Source of the DNA: Streptomyces sp. NBC_01481
GTDB lineage: Bacteria > Actinomycetota > Actinomycetes > Streptomycetales > Streptomycetaceae
Direction: 5' to 3'
DNA: 64,000 nucleotides
Assembly: GCF_026339995.1 (NCBI RefSeq)
Contig: NZ_JAPEPT010000001.1
Location: 1,128,501-1,192,500 of the forward strand
Shown: piece by piece, positions 1-8,931 of the stretch
Layout: every line of letters begins with the position of its first letter
How positions within the stretch are numbered: position 1 is the first letter of the stretch
Position numbers and translations under genes: made by a program
Notes under the pieces: generated by a model
Databases searched by the model: none
Told to the model about the DNA's origin: nothing
What the model saw: the letters and a program-made list of their open reading frames with translations, nothing else

Positions 1-3000
1 ATCAAGACCGCGCTCGCCATGCAGCACGGGATCATCCCGCCGACCCTGACCGTGGACGGTCCGCGCAAGGACATCCCGTGGGCAGATTCCGGGCTCAGCC
101 TGGTCAGTGAGGCCACGCCGTGGCCCGACTCCGGCCGGCCCCGGCTCGCGGGAGTAGCCAGCTACGGGTACGGCGGCACCATCGCGCACGCGGTCCTTGA
201 GCAGGCCCCGGTCACCGCTGAGGCACCTCTCACCGCTGAGCCCGAGCAGGCCCAGCAGGCGGAGTCGGCGGAATCCGCCGGGCTCACTGTCTACCCGCTG
301 TCATCGGCGACGGCGCCCGGGCTCGCCGCCCAGGCCGCCCGGCTGGGCGAGGTGCTGCACGCGCACGCGCTCCCCGATGTCGGGCACACCCTCGCGCACC
401 GCAGGGCGCACCTGTCCGCCCGCGCCGTCGTAGTTGCGGCGGACCGGGCCGAACTCGCCGACGGACTCGGTGCCTTGGCCGAGGGCGAAGCCCTTCCCAC
501 GGTCATCACCGGCGAGACGTCCGGACCGTCGCGCTCGCCGGTCTGGGTATTCTCCGGACACGGCGCCCAGTGGTCGGGCATGGGCCAGGACCTGCTCGCC
601 CAGGAGCCGGTGTTCGCCGCGGCCATCGACCGGCTCGGCCCCATCTACGCCGAGGAACTGGGCGTCACCCCGCGCGAGGTACTCAGCAGCGGTGAACTCG
701 GCTCGGTCGACGTCATCCAGTCGATGCTGTTCGCCATGCAGATAGGCCTCGCCGAGGTCTGGCGCCGCTACGGCGTCACGCCCGGCGCGGTGATCGGGCA
801 CTCCGTCGGCGAGATCGCCGCGGCGGTCGTCGCCGGAGTGCTGTCCGAGGAAGACGGCGCGCGGCTGGTCTGCCGCCGCTCGGGACTGCTGCGCAAGGTG
901 GCGGGCCGAGGTGCGATGATCATGGTCGACCGGCCCTTCGACGAGGTGCAGGACGCCATCGGCGCCACCGACACCCTCTGCGCCGCCATCGCCGCCGCCC
1001 CCTCGTCCACAGTCGTCGCCGGAGACATCCCGGCCGTCGACGAAGCCGCCGAGCAGTGGGCCGAACTGGGCTGGACCGTACGCAGGGTCGACTCCGACGT
1101 CGCCTTCCACAGCGCGCACATGGACGCGATCAGTGCCGACCTCGCCGCCGCCGTCGCCGATCTCCAGGCAGGGCCCGCGCAGGTGCCGCTCTACCTCACC
1201 GCGCTCGACGACCCGAGGTCGACGCGACGCCAGGACGCCTCCTACTGGGCGCTCAACCTGCGTAATCCGGTGCGCTTCCAGCAGGCGGTCGAGGCCGCGT
1301 TCGAGGACGGCCACCGGCTGTTCCTGGAGATCTCCGCGCACCCCGTCGTCGGCCACTCGATCAACGAGACCGTCTCGGGCGCCGGGGACACCCTGGTCAC
1401 ACCGAGCCTTCGCCGCCACCGCCCGGAGCGGACCACCCTGCTCACCTCGCTGGCCGCACTGCACTGCCAGGGCGTCCCGGTCGACTGGTCGGTCCTGCAG
1501 CCCGCAGGGAACCGCACCGACCTGCCCACCACCGCCTGGCAGCACGCCCGGCACTGGGTCGACGCACGCGACCGCAGCGAGTCGCCGGTCGACACACTGC
1601 TCGGCACCGAGACCGGGGTGCACGGCTCCCGGCTGCGGGTCTGGCAGACCACACTCGACCTGCGCACCCGGCCGTACCCCCGCCGCCACCCCGTACTGAA
1701 CACGGAGATCGTCCCGGCCGCCGTCCTGGTCAACACCTTCCTCACCGCGGGCCGCACCGACGTACTCACCGATCTGCGGCTGCGTCAGCCGGTCGTGGTG
1801 CCGGAGCAGGAGACGCGGGAACTGCAGATCGTCCGCGACGACACCGCTCTGACCCTGGTCTCCCGCCGGCTCGGCGCACCCGACTCGGCCTGGTCCACCC
1901 ACACCCTCGCCACCGTCGGCGGGGGAGCGGCGCCCGAGCCCGTACGCATCGGACAGGCCACCGAGACTCTCGACCCCGGCCATGTGATCGAGCGGCTCGC
2001 CGAACTGGGCGTGGCCGACATGGGTTACCCGTGGCGGATCGAGGAACTGCGCCGCGGCGAGGGCACCTTGACCGCCACCGCGAGCGCCGAACTCGACCGC
2101 AGCTGGGCCGCCGTCCTGGACGCCGCCCTCTCCATGGCCTCGGTCATCTTCCCCGGCCCGGGCGTACTGCGGATGCCTTCGTACGTGGACCAGGTGACCC
2201 GCACCGGGCAGCCGCCCCGGACGGCGACGATCTCGGTCAGCCTCGACGAGGAGCACCCCACGACCGTGCACGTCGACATCCGCGGCGAGGCCGACGGCGA
2301 CGAGTCCGTACTCACCCTGCGCGGGCTGCGCTACAGCGAGCTCGAAGGCGACCTGTCCGGGGAGGAGCAGAGCACCAGCGGGCGCTTCGAACTGGACTGG
2401 CAGCCCTTCCCCGTGGACACCGGCGCGCACACCGCCCTCCCGGACCGCACCGTGCTGGTGCTCGGCCCCGCGGCTGGCCTGGCCCGCGCGCTCGTTCCCG
2501 CCTGCGCCGAGCACGGTGCGACGGTCAGCGTCGACCGGGCGGACCTGGACGGCGCGGACCATGTGCTGTTCGCGCCGCACGCGATACCGGCCGCCGACGT
2601 TGCCGTGGCCTTCGCCGAACTCGTCGGCGCGATCGCCGCGCTGCCCGGCCGCAAGCCCACACTGTGGTGCCTGACCACAGGCGTACGGGAGGCAGCATCG
2701 GCCGACGAGCTCAACCACGCCCCGCTGTGGGGCATGGGCCGGGTCGCCGCGAGCGAACACCCCGAATTCTGGGGCGGCGTGGTCGACCTGCCGGCCGGGC
2801 CGCTGGAGGAACTGCCCGCCGGGCTGCTGATGAGCCTGCTGCACCTGCGCCCGGCCGAGCCGGTGCTCGCGGTCACCGACGGCGAGGTGCGGGTGCCCCG
2901 GCTCGTACCGGCCGAACTCGCCGAGGACGGCGAGCCGTTCACCTGCCGGTCCGACGGCACGTATCTGATCACCGGCGGTCTCGGAGTGCTCGGCCTGGTG

Positions 3001-4035
3001 CTCGCCGAGCACCTCGCCCGGCGCGGCGCCCGCCGTATCGTGCTCCTCGGCCGCACCCCGGTGCCCCCGCGGGCACAGTGGTCCGACGACGACCCCCGGG
3101 TCGCCGCGCTGCGCCGGCTGGAGGCCGCCGGGGTCACCGTCACCACCGTGGCCGCCGACATCACCGACCTCGGCGCCACCCGGGCGGCGCTCGACGCGCT
3201 CCAGCTGCCCCCGATCCGGGGAGTGGTCCACGCGGCGGGCACCGTGCACAGCGCGCTCCTGCACCGGCTGGACGCCGGGCACCTGCGGGACGTCATGCGG
3301 CCCAAGGTGGACGGCGCGATGGTGCTCCACGAGCTGTTCCCGCCCGGGTCGACGGACTTCTTCGTCCTGTTCTCCTCGTGCGGCCCCCTGCTCGGACTGC
3401 CCGGCCAGGGCGCGTACGCGGCGGCCAACGCCTTCCTCGACGCACTGGCCGCCCACCGGCGGGCCGCCGGTCACCAGGAGACGGTGAGCATCGCCTGGAC
3501 CAGCTGGCGCGGCATGGGAATGGCGACGGCGGCCTCGGCCACCGACGCCGAACTGGCCGCCCGTGGCACCGCGGACATCGCCCCCGACCAGGCACTGCGC
3601 GCCTTCGACCAGACCGTCGGCCGCGCGCCGAGCGGCCTGGTCACCGTCCTGAGCCTGCTGCGCGGCCACACCGGCCCGCGGCCCGCCCTGCTGGCGGAAC
3701 TGGCCCAGGGCGACACCTCCCAGCCGGCCGAGGTACCCGACTGGGTCGGCCTCACCGGGGACGAACTGGCCGCGTATCTGCTCGACGACGTACGCCAGCG
3801 CGTCGCCGTCGTCCTCGGCGTCCAGCCGACGGCGGTCGGCGTCCACCGCCCGCTCACGGAGGCGGGCGTCGACTCACTGCTGGCGACGGCGGTACGGGTC
3901 GCGCTGGAACGGGACCTGGGCGTGGCCCTGCCGGCGACGCTGCTGTGGAACTACCCGACGGTGAGCGAGATCGCGGGCTTCCTGGCGGGTGTCCTCGCGG
4001 AAAACACGGACGCCTCGGACAGGGCTTCCGCCTGA
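1..4035 (+). CDS. Iterative type I polyketide synthase, 6-MSAS type (5'-truncated by window edge)
   Basis: The reading frame is open from base 1, so the gene starts upstream; 1344 residues are visible. The order is: end of a ketosynthase (YGYGGTIAHAVLEQ, about nt 160-207), acyltransferase (FSGHGAQWSGMG near nt 550; GHSVGE at about 796-813), dehydratase double hot-dog (HPVLNTEIVPAAVLVNTF near nt 1685; DAALS near 2125), ketoreductase (TGGLGVLG near 2970; catalytic Tyr in GAYAAANAF near 3415), and ACP (GVDSLL, Ser codon 3874-3876). KS-AT-DH-KR-ACP with FSGHGAQW and the EIVPAAVL block is the layout of bacterial aromatic iterative PKSs such as NcsB, AziB and ChlB1, which make methylsalicylic or naphthoic acids. 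Odd: the usual Gly of the HxxxGxxxxP dehydratase motif is Asn-Thr here. No thioesterase is present, as is normal for the family. The rest of its cluster must lie to the left. Confidence is high for the family; the product is unknown. Confidence 0.93.
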   Translation: MKTALAMQHGIIPPTLTVDGPRKDIPWADSGLSLVSEATPWPDSGRPRLAGVASYGYGGTIAHAVLEQAPVTAEAPLTAEPEQAQQAESAESAGLTVYPLSSATAPGLAAQAARLGEVLHAHALPDVGHTLAHRRAHLSARAVVVAADRAELADGLGALAEGEALPTVITGETSGPSRSPVWVFSGHGAQWSGMGQDLLAQEPVFAAAIDRLGPIYAEELGVTPREVLSSGELGSVDVIQSMLFAMQIGLAEVWRRYGVTPGAVIGHSVGEIAAAVVAGVLSEEDGARLVCRRSGLLRKVAGRGAMIMVDRPFDEVQDAIGATDTLCAAIAAAPSSTVVAGDIPAVDEAAEQWAELGWTVRRVDSDVAFHSAHMDAISADLAAAVADLQAGPAQVPLYLTALDDPRSTRRQDASYWALNLRNPVRFQQAVEAAFEDGHRLFLEISAHPVVGHSINETVSGAGDTLVTPSLRRHRPERTTLLTSLAALHCQGVPVDWSVLQPAGNRTDLPTTAWQHARHWVDARDRSESPVDTLLGTETGVHGSRLRVWQTTLDLRTRPYPRRHPVLNTEIVPAAVLVNTFLTAGRTDVLTDLRLRQPVVVPEQETRELQIVRDDTALTLVSRRLGAPDSAWSTHTLATVGGGAAPEPVRIGQATETLDPGHVIERLAELGVADMGYPWRIEELRRGEGTLTATASAELDRSWAAVLDAALSMASVIFPGPGVLRMPSYVDQVTRTGQPPRTATISVSLDEEHPTTVHVDIRGEADGDESVLTLRGLRYSELEGDLSGEEQSTSGRFELDWQPFPVDTGAHTALPDRTVLVLGPAAGLARALVPACAEHGATVSVDRADLDGADHVLFAPHAIPAADVAVAFAELVGAIAALPGRKPTLWCLTTGVREAASADELNHAPLWGMGRVAASEHPEFWGGVVDLPAGPLEELPAGLLMSLLHLRPAEPVLAVTDGEVRVPRLVPAELAEDGEPFTCRSDGTYLITGGLGVLGLVLAEHLARRGARRIVLLGRTPVPPRAQWSDDDPRVAALRRLEAAGVTVTTVAADITDLGATRAALDALQLPPIRGVVHAAGTVHSALLHRLDAGHLRDVMRPKVDGAMVLHELFPPGSTDFFVLFSSCGPLLGLPGQGAYAAANAFLDALAAHRRAAGHQETVSIAWTSWRGMGMATAASATDAELAARGTADIAPDQALRAFDQTVGRAPSGLVTVLSLLRGHTGPRPALLAELAQGDTSQPAEVPDWVGLTGDELAAYLLDDVRQRVAVVLGVQPTAVGVHRPLTEAGVDSLLATAVRVALERDLGVALPATLLWNYPTVSEIAGFLAGVLAENTDASDRASA

Positions 4036-4039
4036 CGGG

Positions 4040-4118
4040 GGCTCCGCCCCGAACCCGGCCTTGTGGGTCTCCCGGACGACGTCCGGGGGAGTTGGAGGCG
4101 CGGGTTCGGGGCGGAGCC
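4040..4118 (+). terminator. Branched terminator after the PKS
   Basis: A perfect 18-bp inverted repeat, GGCTCCGCCCCGAACCCG (4040-4057) with its complement at 4101-4118, starts 5 nt after the PKS stop codon. A second hairpin (CCCGGAC-GAC-GTCCGGG, 4071-4087) sits in the loop. It is GC-rich without a U-tract, as is usual for Streptomyces terminators. Confidence 0.75.
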
Positions 4119-4335
4119 TGGACGGCGGGCTGCCAGGCGATTACCTCAGACTGATCGGGTGCGCCGCGGTGTTGACCGCGAGCATCGCTACGGCAACCTA
4201 CGGGCGGGCTGACTGGCGCATCTGACACCGAGGGCTCGGCGATTGCCCAGACCACCCCTCGGAAAGATCGGTCAAACGCTACGGTTTGGGAACCCTCTGA
4301 CGCCGCTCCTCGCGTGCCTGGCCCCTGGAGATGCC
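4119..4335. other. Intergenic region upstream of the kinase
   Basis: Non-coding. A TTGACC hexamer near 4172 could be a -35 element, but I see no convincing paired -10. Nothing else is evident. Confidence 0.3.
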
Positions 4336-6045
4336 GTGTCCACGATCATGCCCGCTCTGCAAGGAGACCCTGAGCGCATCGCGTCATACCGTGTCCTGGG
4401 GCGACTGGGATCGGGCGGCATGGGGACCGTGTACGCGGCAACGGATCCGGCAGGGCACCGTGTCGCGGTTAAGGTCATCCACGCTCAGCACGCTGCAAAC
4501 TCTGAGTTCCGGGCACGCTTTCATCGTGAAGTGGAAGTGCTGCGCCGCGTAGGCGGCACATGCCTGGTACCGCTGCTAGATGCGGCCCCAGGGGCCGACG
4601 TCCCTTGGCTGGCTACCGAATACGTTCCCGGTCCCACTCTGCAGCAGCATCTGGCCGCCGGGGAGCCGCTGTCGGGGATCCAGCTCCACCTCTTCGCAGC
4701 CGGTACCGCTGGCGCTTTGGCTGCCATCCACGCCGCGGGTGTCGTCCACCGGGATCTGAAACCCACGAACGTAATCCTTGCACCGCAAGGGCCGCGGGTG
4801 CTGGACTTCGGGATCGCTCATGTAGTCGACGGAACGGCGATCACTCGAACTGGAATCATGTCGGGTACCCCAGGTTGGATCAGCCCCGAGCACTACCGGG
4901 ACGGAGCCGATGGGACGCCCGGTGACGTTTTCGCATGGGGCGCGCTTATCGCCTACGCGGCAACGGGACGGCTTCCCTTCGGTAGCGGGGCTCCAGACGT
5001 AGTGGCGTTCCGGGTGATGCGTGAACAGCCGGACCTGAACTGCGTGCCCGACGATCTGCGCGGCCTGGTCGAGGCATGTCTAGCGAAGGAGCCAGGCAAG
5101 CGGCCGACGGCTGAGACGCTCGCCGAGAAGACGGCGGACCTGTTGGGCCGCCAAGCAACGCAGCTTCTGGGCGACATCCTTGGGCAGCCCACGATGGTCG
5201 ATGACGTGATCCTCGAACAGTGGCGCATACCAGCATTTGAAGTTGATCCTGCATGGGCGCCTCTGACGTCTCGTAGTCGTCACAAGCGCACCGCGTGGCT
5301 GGCTGGGGTGGCCATCGCCGTGCTCGCTACGGCAATCGGCACCTGGAACGCGGGAATCCTGGAAACAGCCGGTACGAGTACCGAGACCGCTTCCAGCCGC
5401 GATTCCCAAACCTCTCCCCTCAGCCCCACTGAGATGAACCGCTCTGCAGTCCCACCCCAATCAAGCCCGACGCCCACGGTGCGCGCTTTGTCCTCACCAT
5501 CTTCTGTACCTTCACCTTCGCCGACACTGAGCCGGACACGGATCAACACCATCGCACCCTGGGCTGTTGGTGGTTACCCCGCTGAGGACATCACCGTTAC
5601 GGGAGAAACGATCGGTTCGTGCTGGTCCTCCTCCGAGGCCACGATGCGCCTCGATGCTTGGAGATGCAGCGCCGAGAGTGAAATTCTCGACCCTTGTTTC
5701 GCTCCCGACGTCGGCCCGGAGCACCAGGTCCTGCTCTGTATGGGAACCGGGCCGACCCGGATGGTCCGGTTGACTCTGACCGAGACGCTGCCCGGGAACA
5801 ACTTCCACATCCCTGGTGGGCCCGAGATCAGCCCCATCATCATCGTTCTCGCTGATGGGGACACCTGTCGTGTGATGACTGGAGCCACCACCGTGCTCGC
5901 CGAAGTACGCATGAACTACAGCTGCGAAAATGGCGGCCACCTGTATGGGGACCCTGACAAGACTGACGCCCTTTGGGTCATTTCTCACAGGGCCAACGGC
6001 GCAGGCACCAGCGTCAGTACGCCGATTGCCAGCGTTTACCAGTGA
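4336..6045 (+). CDS. Membrane-anchored Ser/Thr protein kinase (PknB/Hanks type)
   Basis: A 569-aa protein. I chose the GTG at 4336 because a GGAG lies at 4327-4330 and the protein then starts right before the kinase fold; the frame is open back to 4243. The kinase domain covers about residues 18-285, with glycine loop GRLGSGGMG, VAVK lysine (about residue 46), HRDLKPTN (His about 138, catalytic Asp 140) and DFG (about 157). One transmembrane helix lies at about 318-345. It is followed by a Ser/Thr/Pro-rich stalk and a Cys-containing outer domain of about 150 residues, probably sensory, with no family I recognise. No PASTA repeats are present, unlike PknB. It lies between a PKS and a TerD-type gene and is followed by a 372-bp gap. 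Its substrates cannot be told from sequence. Confidence 0.93.
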   Translation: MSTIMPALQGDPERIASYRVLGRLGSGGMGTVYAATDPAGHRVAVKVIHAQHAANSEFRARFHREVEVLRRVGGTCLVPLLDAAPGADVPWLATEYVPGPTLQQHLAAGEPLSGIQLHLFAAGTAGALAAIHAAGVVHRDLKPTNVILAPQGPRVLDFGIAHVVDGTAITRTGIMSGTPGWISPEHYRDGADGTPGDVFAWGALIAYAATGRLPFGSGAPDVVAFRVMREQPDLNCVPDDLRGLVEACLAKEPGKRPTAETLAEKTADLLGRQATQLLGDILGQPTMVDDVILEQWRIPAFEVDPAWAPLTSRSRHKRTAWLAGVAIAVLATAIGTWNAGILETAGTSTETASSRDSQTSPLSPTEMNRSAVPPQSSPTPTVRALSSPSSVPSPSPTLSRTRINTIAPWAVGGYPAEDITVTGETIGSCWSSSEATMRLDAWRCSAESEILDPCFAPDVGPEHQVLLCMGTGPTRMVRLTLTETLPGNNFHIPGGPEISPIIIVLADGDTCRVMTGATTVLAEVRMNYSCENGGHLYGDPDKTDALWVISHRANGAGTSVSTPIASVYQ

Positions 6046-6417
6046 ACCTGCGCATCGTCAGACACCCGCGTTAGGAGTTCGACCGCTGACTGTCTGGTTC
6101 ACATGAGTCTGGTCCTCCAACTGCCGTGTGGACCGCTCAGATATGCGGCCTTGCGCCATCGTTGATGTCAGCCGTGGATGTCAGAAGCCTTCTGATCCAT
6201 AGCTCTATGTGGATCGGTCAGTGAGGGGCAGACCGGTCGTTGGGGGGCCTTGAGCGGATCCTGTTAGTCGGGTTGACCGCTCGATCTGGCACGCTGGGCG
6301 TCGCCGACACCTGCAGGGCCGCCCCTGAACGGGCGCCTGCGTGAAACCCCTTCCGCTTTGAACTTGATGTGACAAGGTGGGACGAAGGTGACGTGGATAC
6401 CCGTGGGGGTGGACGGC
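6046..6417. other. Intergenic region, kinase to TerD gene
   Basis: A 372-bp stretch with no convincing ORF, RNA gene or strong hairpin. The end includes an alternative GTG start for the next gene at 6388. Confidence 0.4.
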
Positions 6418-7785
6418 ATGCCAGAGCTCCGTAAAGGGGAGAACACGGCAGTGGGCTCGGGGCGCATTACAGCCGAGCTGCACACTGTGGGCAGTCCGGT
6501 CGACCTCAGCGCCCTGCTGGTCGCCGCGGACGGCAAGGTCAGGTCCGACGACGACTTGGTCTTCTACAACCAGCCCTCCGCCTGTTCATATGCCGTCCAG
6601 CACCTCGCCGCTGACGCCGAGGGTCCCGAGCGCATTGAGATGGACCCAGCCGCTCTCCCCACGGAGATCGATCGGGTTGTCCTGGTTGGCAGTTGCGACC
6701 CCGACGATGCGACTCGCACTTTTCGTGACGTCAACGAGGTGCTGATACGCGCCATCCAGCACCGTGCCGATCCGGTCCGCTTCCGCCCCCCTGCCCTCAC
6801 TGACGGTGAACGCGCCGTGCTGCTGGTGGAGCTTTACCGTCGGGGCCCGGCATGGAAGCTCCGCGCCATCGGTCAGGGCTACGCGAACGGTCTGGCCGGC
6901 CTGGCCACCGACTTCGGGATACACGTGGAGGAGTCACAGGAAGCCCCTGCGGCGGACCAGTCCGATACGGGAGAAAGTGGATCAACGCGCGACGCCGCGA
7001 CTACGGCGGTGACTCCCAGGCCGGTCACGCCAGCCGTCGCCACCGCGAGCCCGATGAGCCTGCGCAAGCCTCCGCTCGGCAAGATCAGCCTCGACAAAGG
7101 CCGTCAGGTCTCCATGGGCCTGGACAAGAACGACCGCCAGTTGGTGGTCACGGCCTCATTGGAGTGGGATGGCGGAAGCGAGCGGCGCCGCAGGCTGGGC
7201 GCCGACCTCGACTTGTACGCCTTGTTCGTGCCGGCCTCAAAGGCCTTGCGTGGAAAGAAGGCACCCGGCGCCCTCGTCAAGTCCGGGTATGTGGCACAAG
7301 GCGAGCCGCTGCGACCGGGAGTGGGTGTGCCCGCAGTTCCGGGGACAGCGACGAAGGGCAGGGGCGCAGATGTTGTTTACTACAAGCGGCTCGGCTCGGT
7401 GAAGAGCCGACCCTACATTCGCCTCGATGGCGATTCACGTTTTCCGGGGCGTGAGTCACTTCGTATCGTTCGTTCCGACGAGCAGGGCTACATCCTCCTC
7501 TGCGCCTACTCTGCGCTCAGCAACGGCATCGGGTCCTTTCGCAGCTTTGGCGCGAAGGTCGTCATCACGGACGGGCGTGGCTCCACCGTCACTGTCCCGC
7601 TCTTCGAGAACACCAAGACCCGCTATTGGGTGGCCATCGCTCTCGTCGACTTCACCGCGGCTGACGGAGCAGCGATCCACCACATCGAGGCCTACAGCGC
7701 CCGCATGACTGAACGCCGCCCGGTCCTCCATCCGGACGGGACCATCGAGATGAATGCGGGACCAGTCGAATGCAAGAGACGCTGA
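6418..7785 (+). CDS. TerD-family stress protein with two TerD-like halves
   Basis: A 455-aa protein. I prefer ATG 6418 (MPELRKGENTAV, typical of the TerD N-terminus, preceded by GGGGGTGG); GTG 6388 would add 10 residues. The N-terminal half (residues 1-175) has the TerD pattern, including DDDLVFYNQP and the LVGSCDP/REVNEVL-like segment, typical of Ca2+-binding beta-sandwiches. A Pro/Ala/Thr linker follows, then a second TerD-like half (LDKNDRQLVVTASLEW, GADLDLYALF). TerD/TerZ proteins act in tellurite and general stress response together with kinases and metallophosphatases. The Ser/Thr kinase just upstream fits that association but is not proof. It converges on the lanthipeptide operon. Confidence 0.85.
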   Translation: MPELRKGENTAVGSGRITAELHTVGSPVDLSALLVAADGKVRSDDDLVFYNQPSACSYAVQHLAADAEGPERIEMDPAALPTEIDRVVLVGSCDPDDATRTFRDVNEVLIRAIQHRADPVRFRPPALTDGERAVLLVELYRRGPAWKLRAIGQGYANGLAGLATDFGIHVEESQEAPAADQSDTGESGSTRDAATTAVTPRPVTPAVATASPMSLRKPPLGKISLDKGRQVSMGLDKNDRQLVVTASLEWDGGSERRRRLGADLDLYALFVPASKALRGKKAPGALVKSGYVAQGEPLRPGVGVPAVPGTATKGRGADVVYYKRLGSVKSRPYIRLDGDSRFPGRESLRIVRSDEQGYILLCAYSALSNGIGSFRSFGAKVVITDGRGSTVTVPLFENTKTRYWVAIALVDFTAADGAAIHHIEAYSARMTERRPVLHPDGTIEMNAGPVECKRR

Positions 7786-7860
7786 CCGGCCCAGGCACTT
7801 CGTGCCGCAGCTGTGGTCTGTCATGTCCTTCCGGGGAGCGTCTCAGTCCGACCTCTTCGT

Positions 7861-7875
7861 CCCGAGCAACTCGGG
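7861..7875. terminator. Small hairpin between convergent genes
   Basis: CCCGAG-CAA-CTCGGG lies in the 146-bp gap between the convergent TerD and SpaB_C-like genes. A second 5-bp hairpin (GGCAC-TTC-GTGCC) is at 7794-7806. Both are weak candidates for termination. Confidence 0.35.
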
Positions 7876-7931
7876 CGGGTCTGAGGTGCAGCGTCCCAGC
7901 GCCGTGTGACACCCGCTTTAGGCCTTCGCGG

Positions 7932-8909
7932 TTAGTTCCCAAGCGTCGTCTCCCGCGCTGCTCGTGCCCAGATAGCCTGCTGACGCGTCGTGAAACCCAT
8001 CCGGTTCCAGTGGAAAAGGATGTGCCGGGCCAGAACTCCGCGTGTGCCGAGGTTGAGTCGTCCTTCGCGCCCTGCGTGGCCGAGGGCACGGCCGCCGCGC
8101 TCCATTTCAGTGACCCATTCGGCGACGGGCGTGAGCGGGCCACCGGTCGCGAGGGCCGACGCGGCGTCGATCGCCAGGAGCCTGCGCATCGTTCCGGTCA
8201 TGGCGGTCACGCGCTCGACCGAGACATCATCGGGCAGGGGGCGCGCTGCCTCGACACGTGCCCAGACGTCACCCTGCTCGCTCCATTCCTGGCCGGCGGC
8301 GCGTAGGAAGAGGCTGATGACAAGGAGCGAGGTTGCCTTTGCATCGAGGAGTCCGCTCCCGTCCGTACCCGCGTGATGTATGTAACCGAGGACTCCGACG
8401 CTGTCCCCATGGAACAGGCCGTGAGCGATGTCCGTGCCGTCCGGGCCGCCGAATGCTGTGGCCTCTGGCTCGTACAGAGACGGCCACCAGCGCCTCACCA
8501 CGCGCCACGAGACCGCACTGTCGAGGACTTCGCCGACTTGCTGCGAGAGCTCGTCGGCAGCTGACTGCGGGCTGGGGATGACTCGGAGGCGCCAGCAGGG
8601 GTACTTGCGGACGAACCACCAGGACCCGACCACCCCGGTGTCCGTCGCCTGCCGCAAGGGGGGCAGGAGGTAGGTGAGGAAGGCGCGTTCGGCGGTTTGG
8701 TAGTCGGCGAACTCGATGTTCAGCTGGTGCCAGCCGGACGGTTCCGGCCGCGGGGTGAGGGCCGTTCGTCCGGCCGCGCGGTACCGCGCGGCGGCCTCGG
8801 CGAGAATCTCGGGGGACGAGCGCGCCCAACTGGCGACCTCTGCGATCGGCGTACCGGTGAGGACAGCCAGAATGGCCTGCTCGGTCGGGTTGCTGTCGTG
8901 CAGATCCAC
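7932..8909 (-). CDS. Stand-alone lantibiotic dehydratase C-terminal (SpaB_C / thiopeptide-type) protein
   Basis: 325 aa from GTG 8909, with GGAAGGG just upstream; the start falls 22 bp after the LanC stop, inside the operon. WHQLNIEF, the AERAFLTYLLPPL helix, WWFVRKYPCWRLRV and the long C-terminal helices (NRMGFTTRQQAIWARAA) match the SpaB_C/thiopep_ocin family, which forms the elimination domain of LanB or acts alone in split dehydratases and RiPP cyclases. The LanB in this operon already carries its own such domain. This copy is therefore an extra one that could act on a second modification, assist glutamate elimination, or be a binding partner. The exact role is not known from sequence. 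Confidence 0.85.
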   Translation of the reverse strand: MDLHDSNPTEQAILAVLTGTPIAEVASWARSSPEILAEAAARYRAAGRTALTPRPEPSGWHQLNIEFADYQTAERAFLTYLLPPLRQATDTGVVGSWWFVRKYPCWRLRVIPSPQSAADELSQQVGEVLDSAVSWRVVRRWWPSLYEPEATAFGGPDGTDIAHGLFHGDSVGVLGYIHHAGTDGSGLLDAKATSLLVISLFLRAAGQEWSEQGDVWARVEAARPLPDDVSVERVTAMTGTMRRLLAIDAASALATGGPLTPVAEWVTEMERGGRALGHAGREGRLNLGTRGVLARHILFHWNRMGFTTRQQAIWARAARETTLGN

Positions 8910-8931
8910 CCGGGCCCTTCCGTTGGAGCGG

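Noticed and set aside
301..3846. A 1181-codon open frame on the minus strand opposite the PKS
   Set aside because: It is the mirror of a high-GC coding region; its translation has no domain and the plus-strand PKS explains the DNA.
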